A stretch of 64,000 bases of DNA from Hypericum androsaemum (GCA_963995505.1 OZ023180.1:7227263-7291262); one strand, 5' to 3'. Positions 47,159 through 60,009 are shown, counted from the first letter of the stretch. Numbers and translations: made by a program. Notes: generated by a model not told the origin, from the sequence alone.

Positions 47159-47635
47159 CATGCTTATAAATTTTGCCCCGCGAGTTTGAGTCCAGGGCAA
47201 TTAGTCGCCGTAAGATTCTTGGATTTGGATTCAGGGGGGACTACATAAAAATCATCCCCATGGTATGGACTAAATATGGGCCTTTAGATTTGATCTTTTT
47301 TTACAGATCTGATGGTCAGAATCTGTTGAGGGTATTTTTGAGTTTTTATCCAAACATACTCATTAGGGTTCCACCATTTTTCTATATAATCTCATCCACT
47401 CCCCCCCCCCCCCTCCTCTTTTTTAGTCCTTTTTTTGGGTTTTTTTCGCCAACTTTTTTCGTTGATTATTTGGTCCGAAAGAAATGACCCATATGCTGTT
47501 TCGACTTTGATTATTGCTGGATTGAATCGATTTCATGTGGTTCTGATGATTTTGTATTTAAAGATTGGAACTTTATGTTGGTGTTTGGTTGTTGTTTGAA
47601 CTTAGTGCTTAAAATTCTAGCAAAAATTCATAGAT
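47159..47635. other. Intergenic region
   Basis: No gene is supported. A C run of 13 lies near 47401. Confidence 0.45.
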
Positions 47636-47985
47636 GAATGATACCAATATTAAAGTAGAATGATACCAATATCCTAGAACGATAATACCAATATTCGAGA
47701 AGAATGAAACCAATACATTCAAATGGTATACATTTTTACTTATAATGGGATACCAATATTTGGAGAAGATGAAAACCAATATCACGGTGGAATGAAACCA
47801 ATATCACGGTGGAATGAAACCAATATCATAGTAGAATGAAACCAATGTCATAGTAGAATGAAACCAATAACATAGAAGATGGAAAACAATATCATAGTAG
47901 AATGAAACCAATATCATAGCAGAATGAAACCAATAGCATAGAAGATGGAAACCAATATCCGAGAAAATGGAAACCAATATTCCCA
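47636..47985 (+). repeat. Minisatellite, unit about 22 bp
   Basis: Around 15 imperfect copies of a unit such as AAACCAATATCATAGTAGAA. The strand-symmetric CCAAT/ATTGG content is notable, but no function is evident. Confidence 0.9.
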
Positions 47986-48457
47986 TACTTGTATTTCCAT
48001 AAATTATATTATTTTGCTGATATTTTTTTTAATTATTTTAATTATTATATTTCTAATATTGCCCCTATCCCTTTCAGTGGGAATTACCCATGTCCCCACT
48101 GAATTTGAACACAAGATCCTTGGCTATCTTTGATTTGTTTCTCTTGCTACCAACATCACTTAATTAATTAATAGGAAAAACATGAATTCAGTATCTAAGT
48201 TTTGACATAATGTACTCAAAAGTTCAATCATTAGTTAATTATTCTTTGAGTTTTAAGAAATCGAACTCATTAATCCCTTAGATAAATTTTCATCTCTAAT
48301 ACTACATGAAATTACCACAATAACCCTTCAATACTTTAAAACTCTAAAATCAAGATAAAATATATTAATCACACTATTACGGTATAAAAACCAACCCACC
48401 TCATTAAAAAACTATTTGTTTGGGTTTAACAACAAAGTTAAAAAACTAAACCAATAA
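47986..48457. other. Intergenic AT-rich region
   Basis: No gene is supported. Confidence 0.45.
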
Positions 48458-48466
48458 AAAGATATT

Positions 48467-49891
48467 GAAAAAATTACGCTCAGGTCCTTATAGTTTGGCG
48501 TCCCTCCCTCTGGGGTCCCTGGATTTCTAAAATCCTTCCTGACGTCCCCCAAGTTTGGTTTTAGAAACTCTCGGGTCCATGATGCCAGAATATGATAATT
48601 TCTCTGGCGAACACTCACCTGAAAAGACTAAAATACCCTTCCACTAAAAAATAAAAAAAACCCTCTTTTCTTCTCCATCTCCCCCTTTATCATCTCTCTT
48701 TCCCTCCACCACCATTAAACCTCAACACCAACCATTAAAAAACTTAACCCAAAAAACTTAACCAAGAAACTTAACCGAACCATTAAAAAAAATTCCCAAA
48801 AAAAACCATCTCCTTCAAACACCAAGAACACAAGAAAACTAATTAAATTCATCCCACAAACCAACCAAAGAAAATTATGAAAACTAACCAAAACTTTTTT
48901 TAAAATCCCATAATCAATTTAATGAAAGCATAAAACAGCAGGCCCTGTAATCGCCCTCATCCTCCTCCTCTCCCTATCGCGTTCATCAGGGAGAAATTGA
49001 ATCCCTATCAACGCCGCTGCTATCCTCTGCTTCCCCATCAACACCGCCGCTACAAACAGTAAGCTCGTGACCAGTCCTCCTCCTCGCCCTCGTCGTCGTA
49101 CCATAGGCTGTCGTGGTCGACAATGAAAACTTGGGCCTTCTGGCATCGCTTTTTCACGAACTCCTCGTATATCCTCCTGTAGCCATCTATCTCCTCGCCC
49201 TCGTCGCCATCCCGGTTGGAGGAGTTCGTCACCATGTAGATCTGTCCGCCCTTTCAGCCCTGGGCACCGGCACCGAACCAGATGGAGCGAGGCGTTGGCT
49301 TCAAACAGACTGGGTGTTGTTGGGTTCTCCACCGTTGTTGGCCGTTCCAGTGGTGCTGCTGCTGATTGGTTTCCAGCGGCCGCACCGTCGAGATCTTCAA
49401 CAGCTTTGAGTTCCTCTTCGTGGTGGAGGCGATCGCCTACGGTTCTCTTGGGAGTCCATTTCTGACATTAATTAATTAGGTGTTCTTGATTGGGTAATCT
49501 TGTTTGAGATGAATATCAATTTTTTTTGTTTTGCTGGGTTGTTGATGGTGTTTTCTGTTTTTGAGGTTGACCACAATAAATTAATTTTTTGGGTTAAGTT
49601 TTTTAATAGTTGGTGTTGAGGTTTAATGGTGGTGGGGGAAAGAGAGATGATGAAAGGGGAGATGGAGATGAAGAAGATGTAGTAGAGAAGAAAAGAGGGG
49701 TTTTTATATTTTTATTGGAAGGGTATTTTAGTCTTTTCAGGGGGTGTTCGCCGGAGAAATCAGCATATTCTGGCGTCAAGGATCCGAGAGTTTCTAAAAC
49801 CAAACTTCAGGAACGTCGGGAAGGATTTTGGAAATGCAGAGACCCCAAAAAAAAGGATGCCAAACTACAGAGATCTGAGCGTAATTTTTCC
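48467..49891. mobile_element. Non-autonomous Mutator-like element with GC-rich cargo
   Basis: Inverted ends of about 190 bp (48467-48655 and about 49705-49891) are flanked by an exact 9-bp duplication AAAGATATT (48458-48466 and 49892-49900). The ends begin GAAAAAATTACGCTCAG and, inverted, GGAAAAATTACGCTCAG. The interior has a GC-rich block from about 48930 to 49470, quite unlike the AT-rich flanks. There is no transposase. Confidence 0.9.
48919..49470 (-). other. GC-rich cargo of the Mutator-like element, possible captured gene fragment
   Basis: On the minus strand, frame 49235-49050 reads like ordinary protein: EIDGYRRIYEEFVKKRCQKA, then QVFIVDHDSLWYDDEG. It is preceded by a stop seven codons upstream. 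An overlapping 137-codon frame is also open but is arginine-rich and probably an artefact of GC content. Pack-MULEs commonly carry host exons, which this may be. The donor gene was not recognised. Confidence 0.4.
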
Positions 49892-49900
49892 AAAGATATT

Positions 49901-51943
49901 TTTACTTACCCGTCAAGCAATGACGGTAAAAGAGACTCGTGAATCCATAAAAAGAGATTTTCATGCGAAGAAATAATATAATGAGCACCAATATAGTAAA
50001 TTTATCGAACCAACAAGAAAAAAGACACGTAGAATAAATCCAACAAGGGATGGAGAGAGATTTATTTTAGGACCGATCGATTTGGTTGGATGTGGTAAAT
50101 TTTAATTTATTTTTATGAGGTGTATGATGTTTTTTAAAGTGGAATCTAGGTTTGTGTATTCTAGAGCGATTTGAGAGTTTTAAAGTGACTGACATTAACT
50201 AGCTCAATTTTTGAAAACTTGGGAACTAATTAAGTAAGGTCTGAACTTTTCGGTACATTACAACAAACTTTAGCGACTAATGAGTTTTTCTCCCTTAATT
50301 AATTATTGGTTGCCGGCTCCAAATAAATTATATTCCATAAACGCTGTTTACAACGGAAAATGCATGAATCAAATATAAGAACAAATCAAGCTAGATCTCG
50401 TTTCTTAAAGAACAATTAATGTATTAACACATACGCCCAACATACATCTACCTGTACAGAACATTACATATATAAAAAAATAGAGTGAGAAACAATCTAG
50501 ATTCAATTATTCGCCACCGCCCGGCATAGTTTAATTTATGATTAGGCCATTAAAAAATCGTACTTTCACACTTATCTTTTCCCACACGATGAAATAAACT
50601 ATCTAAAAACTGTCCATATGATTCTTTTGAAAACATTTGTTACATTATATTATGTTTCAAGAGAATAATTCAACATCACCAATGAACTCAGGCATCGTAA
50701 TTATATTTGAATTATGCCATCCAGAATCTACTTCTCATCTTCAATGAATTATATACAAAAGAATCATCGAGCACAATTACTATTTACTAGGAGCACCGAA
50801 CTCGTTCTTCTAATGCTCAATAAAAATCTACTGCCAAATAATTTGATAAAAAATTATTTGTTATAAATATATTATAATTTTCTCGAATTAAATTATCACA
50901 ACGCAACCGCGTTTAAATTAAATCCAGAACTCAAATAATTTTATGTCATTGTCTTGCTCGGTTTAAATTTAAATTAAATAATTTAGTATTAGTTTGAGAA
51001 AAACAGTACGTGCTTGAACACTTAAAGAAACAAAATAGCACGTTGAGACATTACATTGTCTCTTATTTGATAACTTGTTATTTTGGCAAATATTTTTTTA
51101 TTTTAAATAAAATTCGAAGCGTAAAAAAAGCGTTACTTCAGTATTTGGGCCTCGAACTGAGCACACAACTTTGAAGACAAGTCCATGACCAATAAAAAGT
51201 TGGTGGGCCTAGCGCCTCCAGAATACAGAGCCCAAGGTCGTATCGACTGGGTTTTTTGTTTTAATTTAGTTAATTTATGCGATTATTATACGGGTATAAC
51301 TAAAGAGAAAACATGTGATATTTAAAACAGCATGGATTCGGTACGGGGGCATGTTTCCGTTCGATCCTGTAGAGGGGCAAAATAGAAAAAAGTATTGACG
51401 CAACACTGACGTAGTGATGCAAGCACTCGCTAACGCAAGTACTAACTCAAGTTTGGTGAATTTTAATTTTTTTTCTTAATTATTATTAATTTTTTTTAAA
51501 TTAAATTAGTATAACATAGTGTATCAAATTAGAATATTATTTTAATTAAATAGTTAATTTTTATAATAAATATCATTAATGATTAGTCGGACATGCCATT
51601 TTATCATACCGAACATGCCATTTTATACTAACCGGTCGGTCATTTGATTAATTATTTAATTTATTATAAATTTTATCAAATATTAATCGGATATACTATT
51701 TAGACATAATCAGGCCTGTTATTTTAACATAAGTGGGCATGCCAGTTAGACATAACCAAGAATGTCATTTAAATAATTATATAAATTATTAACTATTAAC
51801 TGGACATGTCATTTTATTAATTAATTAATTATAAATTTTATTAAATATGAATCAGGCATGCTATTAGATATAGCCGGACATGCCATTAGATATAGCCGGA
51901 TATACATTAGTCATAACTGGACATGTCATTTAATTTATGAAAA
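49901..51943. other. Intergenic AT-rich region
   Basis: No gene is supported. At 51590-51935 GGACATGCCATT- and GGCATGCCA-like motifs recur loosely. Confidence 0.5.
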
Positions 51944-52014
51944 ATTACGTTCAGGTCCCTGTAGTTTGGCGTCCCTCCCTCTGGGGTCCCTGCATTTTCG
52001 AAATCGTTCCTGAC
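51944..52014 (+). repeat. Truncated TIR of the 48467-49891 MULE family
   Basis: AAAAATTACGTTCAGG, GTAGTTTGGCGTCCCTCCCT and TTCCTGACG match the TIR at 48467 onwards. The match stops abruptly where the next element begins at 52015. Confidence 0.75.
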
Positions 52015-52125
52015 GTACTGTGCTAGCACGCTACGGGTTTTAAATCCATATTGCGTCTAACTCCGTGTTAAAAACTCGTAGTGCGTCGCAATAAGGTAAA
52101 TAATCTCTTAGTGTGCTGACCCCGA
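52015..52125 (+). repeat. Left TIR of the large Mutator-like element
   Basis: Inverted partner of about 60945-61116. Confidence 0.7.
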
Positions 52126-52164
52126 GCTACTATCCAGATAACTGATATGCCATGTTAGTTAGGG

Positions 52165-53640
52165 CACAACGTAATTGTTGCGGGTAAAAAGGGGTACAAG
52201 AATCTACGGGCTACGCTAAACTAGGTCTAAGCTAAGAGAAAGATAAGGAGGAGGAAGATAGTTGTAGTTGTTTGTTGTGTTGGTGATGTCCCGTCTCTTC
52301 TGCCATGCCATCCTTATATAGAGAGTGACTTCGCCCGACCTCAGTCTTAGAAAAATCCTAAACCGCCTGCAATGTCCAAAAATCCTAGGCCGCCTTAACC
52401 CTCTCGAACATTCCTTGAAGATCAAGCTCAATTTAGGTAAATATAGACTTGCTTGACCTTCTTGAATCTTCTATGCAAAATCTTGTCTCAACCCCATCAT
52501 TGTCCAAAGCAACTCCAAAGCATTCATCCCGGCTACCCATCATTGTCTCAACCTCTCGAAAGCCCAAAGTGCCCTATTGGGCTCTCGCCTAATAGGCCAA
52601 AGCGCCCTCCTGGGTTTCTGACTTAAGGACCAGAGCGTCCTTTTATCAACACGGCCTGCCACTTCTAAGTCCAAGGTGGGACGGACGGCATGCACTACCA
52701 AGTCCAAGGCGGGATGGATGGCGTCCATTACCACGTCCAAGGCGGGACGATGTCCACTACCAAGTCCAAAGCGGGACGGACGGCGTCCACTACCAACTCT
52801 AAGGCGGGACGGACGGCTTCCACTACCAAGTCCAAGGTGGGACGGACAGCATCTACTACCAAGTCCAAAGTGGGACGGATGACTTCCACTACCAAGTCCA
52901 AAGCAGGACGGATGGCTTCCACTACCAAGTCCAAGGCAGGACGAACGGCGTCCACTACTAAGTTCGAGGCGAGACGGATGGCATCCACTACCACGTCCAA
53001 GGCGGGATGGTGTCCACTACTAAGTCCAAGGTAAGACGGATGGCGTCCGCTACCAAGTCCAAGGCGGGACGGATGGCGTCCACTACCACGTCCAAGGTGG
53101 AACGTCGTCCACTACAAGTCCAAGGCAGGACAGATAGTGTCTACTACCAAGTCCAAGGCGGGATGGATGGCATCCACTATCACATCCAAAGCGGGACGTC
53201 TACCAAGTCGAAGACGGGACAGACAGCGTCTACTACCAAGTCCAATGCAGGATGAACGGCGTGCACTACCAAGTCTAAAGTGGGAGGACACCTACCGCCA
53301 AGTTCAAAGTGGGACGACATCCACTACTAAGTTTAAAGCGAGACGGTGCTCACAACCAAGCTTAAAGCGAGATGGCGCCCACTCAGACAGCCACTTCAAG
53401 GGCCGAGGTGCCCACCCGGACATATCACTCCACGGGCGTGGGGATAAGGTATCCAACCGGACACACGAACGTGGGCTAAGACACCCACCCGGACACCCAG
53501 ACATGGGACAAGGCACCCACTTAAACAAGGCACCCACTTAGATAAGGCACCCACCCAGACACCCAGACATGGGATAAGGTGCCTATCTGCTTCAAAAGCC
53601 GAGGCAACCAGCCTCAAACCCAGAGCAAATATCCACCTTG
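52165..53640 (+). repeat. LTR-like repeat with internal minisatellite, copy 2
   Basis: This begins TTGCGGGTAAAAAG and shares ordered blocks with 38380-39310 before running into the 33-bp array. A second, looser array of CACCCACCCGGACA-type units follows at about 53390-53600. Confidence 0.45.
52665..53340 (+). repeat. 33-bp minisatellite encoding an 11-residue repeat
   Basis: About 20 copies of a unit like AAGTCCAAGGCGGGACGGAT plus GGCGTCCACTACC. Because 33 is a multiple of 3, long open frames arise on both strands (plus-strand peptide unit STTKSKAGRMA). These ORFs are a by-product of the period. Confidence 0.92.
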
Positions 53641-54459
53641 ACCTACATTTTTTACCTTCTTTCGCTCTGATTCTAAAAATGTCATAAACTATAAAGTTTT
53701 AGATCCAAGTCTTATCTTTTCAGAGAAACTTGAATTATCTTAATTGGAGGTCTGACGCAGAATCTGTGACTTTTCTGCCAAAATACGATAGTCCTTGACA
53801 AGGCAACCAATACCAAAATTTAAAGCCTCGTTTTGACCCTCTTCCATCCATACTTAGGCAAGACTCTTGAAATATAAGTTGGAAATCTATTTCTTGGCTT
53901 TCCATGGCAATAAGAATTACTCCATTCCGAGGTCTAGGTAGAGTGTTACGGCCAATTTCCCGATGATGGACGTGACTTCTTTAGTACTCTTTATGTGCTT
54001 GTGGAAATGCCAAGGCTTTCCTACCTCACTTCGTGCTAGGCACCGAATTTGTGACATGGACCTCAAGCCAAAGCTCGTCTCCAAAGATGCAGACCTCGTG
54101 TCAAATCTCGCTTCCATGAATGTAAAATATTTGACCTCCAACAGTAATATAGAAAAATTTTACGTATTGTGCTTAAACCCTATCTTTTTGGATGTTATTA
54201 GATTTCATTCGTATCCAGTTCTATCTAAAAATCCAAAAATCCCTCTATATATATAGGTTTTAAAATATACAGTATGACTAGTAGTCCGACTAGTTGGACC
54301 ATGATTTGGGACAAAAGGTGTACCAAATTTGCCCATAAAAATGTCAACCTTACGAATCAGATAAAATCTGGGCAGTTCTAATAGGTTTCAAACCACGAAT
54401 ATTTCGGTTTGTAAGGTTTTCCCGAGAAAAGAGGGAGAATAGTGAACTTTGTACAATAA
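53641..54459. other. Unassigned region inside the large element
   Basis: No gene is supported. A short open frame at 53963-54256 has no recognised product. Confidence 0.4.
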
Positions 54460-54464
54460 AAGAG

Positions 54465-54746
54465 TGTTATGAATTCAACAAATAGGGAACAAACGCGCAA
54501 AGAATACGGACGCAAGATATAATGTGGTTCGGCCTAATGCCTACGTCCACGAAGAGAAAGGAGAACTTTTATTGATGACTTTCCAAGCCACAAAGCCATA
54601 CAAAAACCTAGGGTAACATGTCTTTATATATAGACAAACCCTTGGTGTACAAGTAACCTATCTAGATCGGATTAGGAGTCCAAAACCTAGTCAGAATAGT
54701 AATAGGAATAGGAAATAAGTCTTTCCTATTTCTCGCCATCCCAACA
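54465..54746 (-). repeat. 3' LTR of the deleted copy
   Basis: Matches the LTRs at 27415 and 29089 on the opposite strand, ending CATCCCAACA on the plus strand. Confidence 0.85.
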
Positions 54747-55821
54747 ATCTCCACCTTGGCGAGAAATCATATCGTGGAAGAACCATGAAGCTCCACCTGA
54801 ACTTTAACAAACTCCACCTTGACAAAATACTGCCCCATGAAGAACCACCATGACATCCTGCAAAACCAATCCGACTCCACCGACTCCATCTCGGACCATA
54901 GATAACTGCATCAATAAGACCATCTCAACTTTCTCTTCACCTTTTGTTCAATCACTTGGAGCCAGCCCCCAAACTCGAGCTTCTGAGCTTGCTTAGCCTA
55001 TTCCCTCTAACTTCCATCGAACCCTAACTAGCAAGTCCACCTACTGAAGCAGCCTTGCGACCAATAGACACGCCCTCTATTTTTCGGTCAGCCCCATGCT
55101 CCAGAATCTTGAACCGCTCTTCCGTTGGACCTTTTTGCCTCAAACCAATGCTACTTGCCATAGCATACAAAGGGCAACCTTTTGTTCTACTAAGTAGAAC
55201 CCTCGACATGCCTCGAACTCTACTGTTTGGCTTTGAGTGAGATACCCGATTCGTCCGTGGTGTCACCAATGGCTTCGAATGCCTAATACAAAACCTATCC
55301 AATACCTTTGACGTGCACGTCCCTTTAGACAACCATAGCAGGGCCCAACTAACAATGCTTCTCTGAGACAACCATGGTTCCTTGCGAACCATGCCTCCAC
55401 GAAACAACCATAGCTTGCTATCTATGTCTTCGCGAATCCTAACTACACTCAAACCATCTATGTCAAGCATTTGCTCCCTTATACGAACCAACCTCATATA
55501 ACCTGAGCTTTTTTCCACTTCATCAGACCCATTGATGTGACTCCACCTACAATAATATTCCCCACTAGATATTTCCTTTCACCCTTCATCCCTACCATCG
55601 TATCCTTATCCATCTTTTTTAGCCTACCTTTATAACTATCATTGTTGTAATCCAAGGTCCCTAATAAAAAGAGATTACCAGGATGCATTGGACTTGATGA
55701 GACAGAAAGTCAGTCACCATCCGACCCGTCTGAACATGTGGCCATGATTGTGGATGCAGATCCCTCCTCGTTGTCTTTGGTGTACAAGTAACCTATCTAG
55801 ATCGGATTACGAGTCCAAACA
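54465..55821 (-). mobile_element. Deleted copy of the 27415-29356 LTR family
   Basis: A full LTR is at 54465-54746, and the interior at about 55000-55765 matches 28050-28886 in inverse orientation. The other LTR is reduced to about 45 bp (55777-55821), keeping its TGTTTGGACTC terminus but lacking most of the LTR, the primer site and gag. AAGAG flanks both ends (54460-54464 and 55822-55826), so the loss is internal. Confidence 0.78.
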
Positions 55822-55826
55822 AAGAG

Positions 55827-57135
55827 AAAAAAATTAGGTTAAAGAAAGCGTGAAATTGCACATGAAAAGAGGCAAAAATTGAAAAGGGAAAGAGAAAAGA
55901 CTCTTTTATCTAGGACCATCCTCATCTTTTCATCGGAATCAAGAAGATCTCATCATCTAGGAAGTTGTTCGTTGTTGAGCTGCCTCCCGTCCTGACCTTC
56001 AATCAGTAGCTCCTCCCCGACAAAGAGACCCCTGTGTCCCGTCCCGACAAGAGCTCAAGTAATTTCCCGTCCCGCCGTCTTCAATCGTGAGCAAGTACCG
56101 GTAATAACTTGGGGTGGAAAATCGATTTGGGGTTGATGAAATTTTCAATTTTGATGTTTTTGGTTGCTTTGCTTCAACGAAAATAGTCTCGTGGAAGATA
56201 CCAACGATTTGGATTTTCTGCAGAAAAGTCGTCTTCAATCGTGGCTTTGGTTTCGTTGCTTCTGTTGATTTGATTTTTCTCTTGAGAGCAGCTCATCTCT
56301 GCATTTGGTAAACTTGGATCAATAAAATGCAAGGGAAAGTGGAGAAGTTGCTTTTTTAAAGGGAAATGGAAAAGTTGCTTGGAAAAGAGAAATATAAAAG
56401 TTGCATGGGAAAGTGAAATGGGAAAAATGGCCTCGAAAATGAAATGCAAGCCGTAACATTCGAAAGAGAAATTGGGGAGTAAACGAGGGGTACATGGGTA
56501 GGGTAGTTAAAATATTTACGTAAAGTTAATAAAAAAATACTGGTCTAACCAATATTCTAACCGGTTGGACCAATTGAAATACAATTCGGAAGCCAGAACG
56601 AATTGCTCTCCGGGTTATTTTTTAAAACCTTCATATATACTCACAATACTTCTTCACTCATCCTTCCATTCACACCTTTAACAAATCCTCTTAAAAGGTA
56701 TTTTCGCAATTAATTCTTTAACTAAGGTACTTTATTTAATTTGAATAGCTTGTTGTTTCATTCACTCTTCATTTTGATATGAAATATTTTGATTTATATG
56801 AACTTTAATTAACGCTTCGTTTCTCTAAATTATATTTAGTTCTGTAATTATTTTTGTTAACTTTGCTAGTTATAGTAAATATGTAAAATTGTTTCTCTAA
56901 ATTATGCTTCCTGCAATTATATTTTGTCAACTTACCAAAATGGATTAAGTCACTCTAAATATGTGTCATGTGTCAATTTTGTTAACTTTAAAGAATATTC
57001 AGCCACATTTGTGTTTCTTTTGTTGTACTGTTAATAATGGTTTTGCGGACTATAAGAGTAACGATGAAATACAATGGAGAAATATACTACAATAGTTAAA
57101 TCGGTTTTGACTACAAAGGTGGAGAAGAAGAAAAC
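55827..57135. other. Leader side of the MULE transposase
   Basis: No gene is supported. 56320-56450 repeats GGAAA(A)GTTGC-type units, and the stretch before 57136 is AT-rich. Confidence 0.4.
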
Positions 57136-59098
57136 TTGAAGTTTAGAGAAAATTTTACCTATGTTGTATTATTGAGAAAAGTAAATCAGAAGAAAATTGG
57201 TCCGAATGAAGAGGTTGTTACACTGATATTTAGGTTTCATGTTGATAGAAGAAAATGTGGTCAAATGTTTATTGGCGATGATCAAGATGTTAGGAATATG
57301 GTTCAGACAATGATCAACATTGTAGGACCGTATGAGAGTGTGCTTGATTTGGATATCATTGTGGAGAAGAGGGTGTTGAATGAATATAATATCATTGATC
57401 GTTCATGAAAGTCAATTATTGAGTGGTGGTGAAGCTGGTCCATCCATGGAGATGCCTGTTGTTGTTCCTTCCGTAATGGCGGATGTTGCTAGTCCTTCCA
57501 GAAGGATGCATGTTGCTGATTATGAAGTCCAAACATATTGGTTTGAACATGATTCTAGAGAAGTACATCCATTTGCAACTACAAATTTTCATACTGAAGA
57601 AGAAGAACAACAACACAGAGAAGAAGAAGAAGAATAACTACACAGAGAAGAAGAAGAAGAACAACTACACAGAGAAGAAGAAGAAGAACAACAACAACAA
57701 CAATACATAGAGAACCAAGAAGAAACACACTATCAAGTCACTCTAACTGAGCCTGGTGAACAAGAATCGATAAGTTTTTATGATGAAGAATGAGTTGCTC
57801 ACAGTGCAATAGATGGAAGTTATGATGGTGAATTGAAGGACGGTACAATTTGGAAGAGCAAAGAAGAGGCAATAAGGGAGATCGAGAGATTTTCAATGAA
57901 AGTTTGGCACTAGTTCGCCCTTGATGAAACAAGACCCCACACTTACGCTGTGAAGTATAAATATTCGAAAAGAGATGGGTGCGAATGGAGGATACGTGTC
58001 TTTGCACGAAGAAGGGCATTAATGTTTAGTACTTGAAGAATAGAAGAAAACACCTACCGGCATACCTGTAGTGGGGAACAAGCTTCAGAAGATCATCGAC
58101 AACTCAGTTTTGCTCACATTGCAGAAGTTAGTAGGAATTGAGTTCCGGAGCAACCAAACATTCTAATTAAGCTTATAAGGTCAGAGATCAAAGACCGAAT
58201 TAGATTTGATCCCTCTTACAAGAAGGCTTGGTGGGCAAGAAAGAGGGTGTTTAATGAGTTATAGGAGGATTAGGATGAATCATACAATCGTCTTGCACAC
58301 TGGTTTACGGCATGCAAGGCTAAGAATCTGTGAACCATTTGTACAATGGGAATATTATCACACGGTGCCCGTCGTAGACCATTCTGTGGCTCCTCTGGAA
58401 CCTGGAACAAAATCTTCAGACAACTTTTCTGGAGCTTCAAACCCTGCATTGAAACTTTCCAACATTGTATTCCTGTGTTGGAGATTGACGAAACATTCTT
58501 GTATAGAAAGTATAAGCATGCCCTTTTGATCGCCACCACTATTGATGGGAATAATGCTATAATTCCAATAGCATTTTTCCTCGTTGAGAGCAAAAATACC
58601 ATTAGTTGTTCTTAGTTTATAGAACAAATCAGGATGCATGTGGTTCCTAACTGAGGAGGAATATGTGTTATTTCTGATCGGCACAAAGTCATAGTGGACG
58701 ACCATTATTGGGGAGAAATTATCGGATACCGCCCATCGATATTGTCTTAGATTCGTTGCCAGCAACCTTAACACAAAGCTCAAAAATGAAGCCATGAATA
58801 ATATGATGAAGATTGCAGGTAACAAAAAAACTTGTGTAGTTTAAAACCTAAAATGGTACCAGTTTACATATTGTTACTCCATAGTTAATGTATTTCCATT
58901 TTTTGTTATATGAATGCAAGCACAACTCTGGAAGTTGGGTGCTATGCTAGATGAGATAAAAAGCGTCAACCAAGAGGTATACGATTGGATCGATAAGTTG
59001 ATGCTGCCCAAGTGGACCTTAGTGCACGATGGTGGACGACGATATGGTCATATGATGACGAATGTTACCAAGCAAGTTGGAATGATCATTTCCCAAGC
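57136..59098 (+). pseudogene. MULE (MuDR-type) transposase pseudogene
   Basis: Segments appear in the normal order but are broken by stops and frame changes. The N-terminal region is at 57136-57408. A MuDR DNA-binding domain at about 57830-58090 reads GTIWKSKEEAIREIERFSMK, then YKYSKRDGCEWRIRVFA and NTYRHTCSGE. The catalytic core at about 58400-58830 reads CIPVLEIDETFLYRKYKHAL, LLIATTIDGNNAIIPIAFF and VISDRHK, so the first two acidic positions are recognisable. The C-terminal part at 58914-59098 ends RRYGHMMTNV, typical of MULE transposases. The usual glycine of DGTF is a glutamate here (DETF). With many stops it is inactive. Confidence 0.85.
57597..57715 (+). repeat. GAA-rich microsatellite
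   Basis: Tandem GAAGAAGAAGAA blocks separated by AACTACACAGA, expanding a glutamate-rich stretch in the transposase frame. Confidence 0.9.
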
Positions 59099-59104
59099 CC
59101 ACAC

Positions 59105-59800
59105 ACACACCAGTGCCAAAGCCCCACTAACTACTTCAGCATCCGGGTCAGTGGCTTTGCATAACTTATTGTAAACATGTGCTAGACACGCACTCCCCAA
59201 CTATACTTGCCAATTGCAACTACATAAACTAGAAGTGGCAACCAATAGCTTTGAACCCTCGACTCAGTGAAATCAGGAAATAATATGCAGCCGATAAGTC
59301 GCAATATTTTTGCTCTAACGTTATTACCTCATCATCGGCATCATCCTGGAGAGTAGAAGGTTTAAAATTGTCTTCTAACCATTTTAGCACAAATATATTG
59401 CTCTAGATACCGCTGGGAGTATCAACCGGGCTTACGCCAATTAGGTGTACGTACATGTTCTTCCACCGGGGAGGTGTCTACGCTCCTGTGACTGGCTCTC
59501 CATCTATAGGTAGCCCAAAAAACACAGCAACGTCCTGGAGAGTATTAGTCATCTCCCCCTCAGGCATGTGGAATGTGTATGCCTCAGGCCGCTTTCGCTC
59601 TACCAAAGCGGTAATCAATGGTGCGTCAAGACTCACGTGGCCGATGCACCACAAATTCCAAAAATTGACTGCTCTCACATATTCGATGAAGCTCTCGTTG
59701 TTGACTATTTTTGGGGACATATTGCACTGGTGGATGATCAACGCAGTGTCATCAGTAATGTTAGTTTCTCTACATATTTTTGCAACCTAAACAAAATAAC
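59105..59800 (-). pseudogene. Plant mobile domain (PMD, MAIN-like) pseudogene
   Basis: The minus-strand frame at 59741-59478 contains DAPLITALVERKRPEAYTFH, then GEMTNTLQDVAVFFGLPIDG. This is the signature start of the plant mobile domain found in MAIN/MAIL1-like proteins and in transposons. Further down, in broken frames, RAKILRLIGCILFPD and GKYSWGV match the rest of the domain. It is tail-to-tail with the MULE transposase, the arrangement known for PMD-carrying MULEs. Stops make it non-functional. Confidence 0.75.
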
Positions 59801-60009
59801 CAAAATTTATAAGTAAAAATTAATAAGTAAATATTAAAAAGATAATTAAATATATTAATTTTACCTCACGGTTCTATACTTTCTATGAACGGTGGAATTA
59901 TTGATATACTAACAAGGAGTCATCCGAGGGTCTTCCGTTCCGGATCCATATCTGAACAACCTACTAAACATAATTCACTCTTCACAGTTTACCAAAATTT
60001 AAAAATAAA
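59801..60009. other. Non-coding interior
   Basis: AT-rich, with nothing supported. Confidence 0.4.

Noticed and set aside
52690..53255. Long ORFs in the 33-bp array, both strands
   Set aside because: They arise because the period is divisible by three. There is no start context, domain or intron structure.
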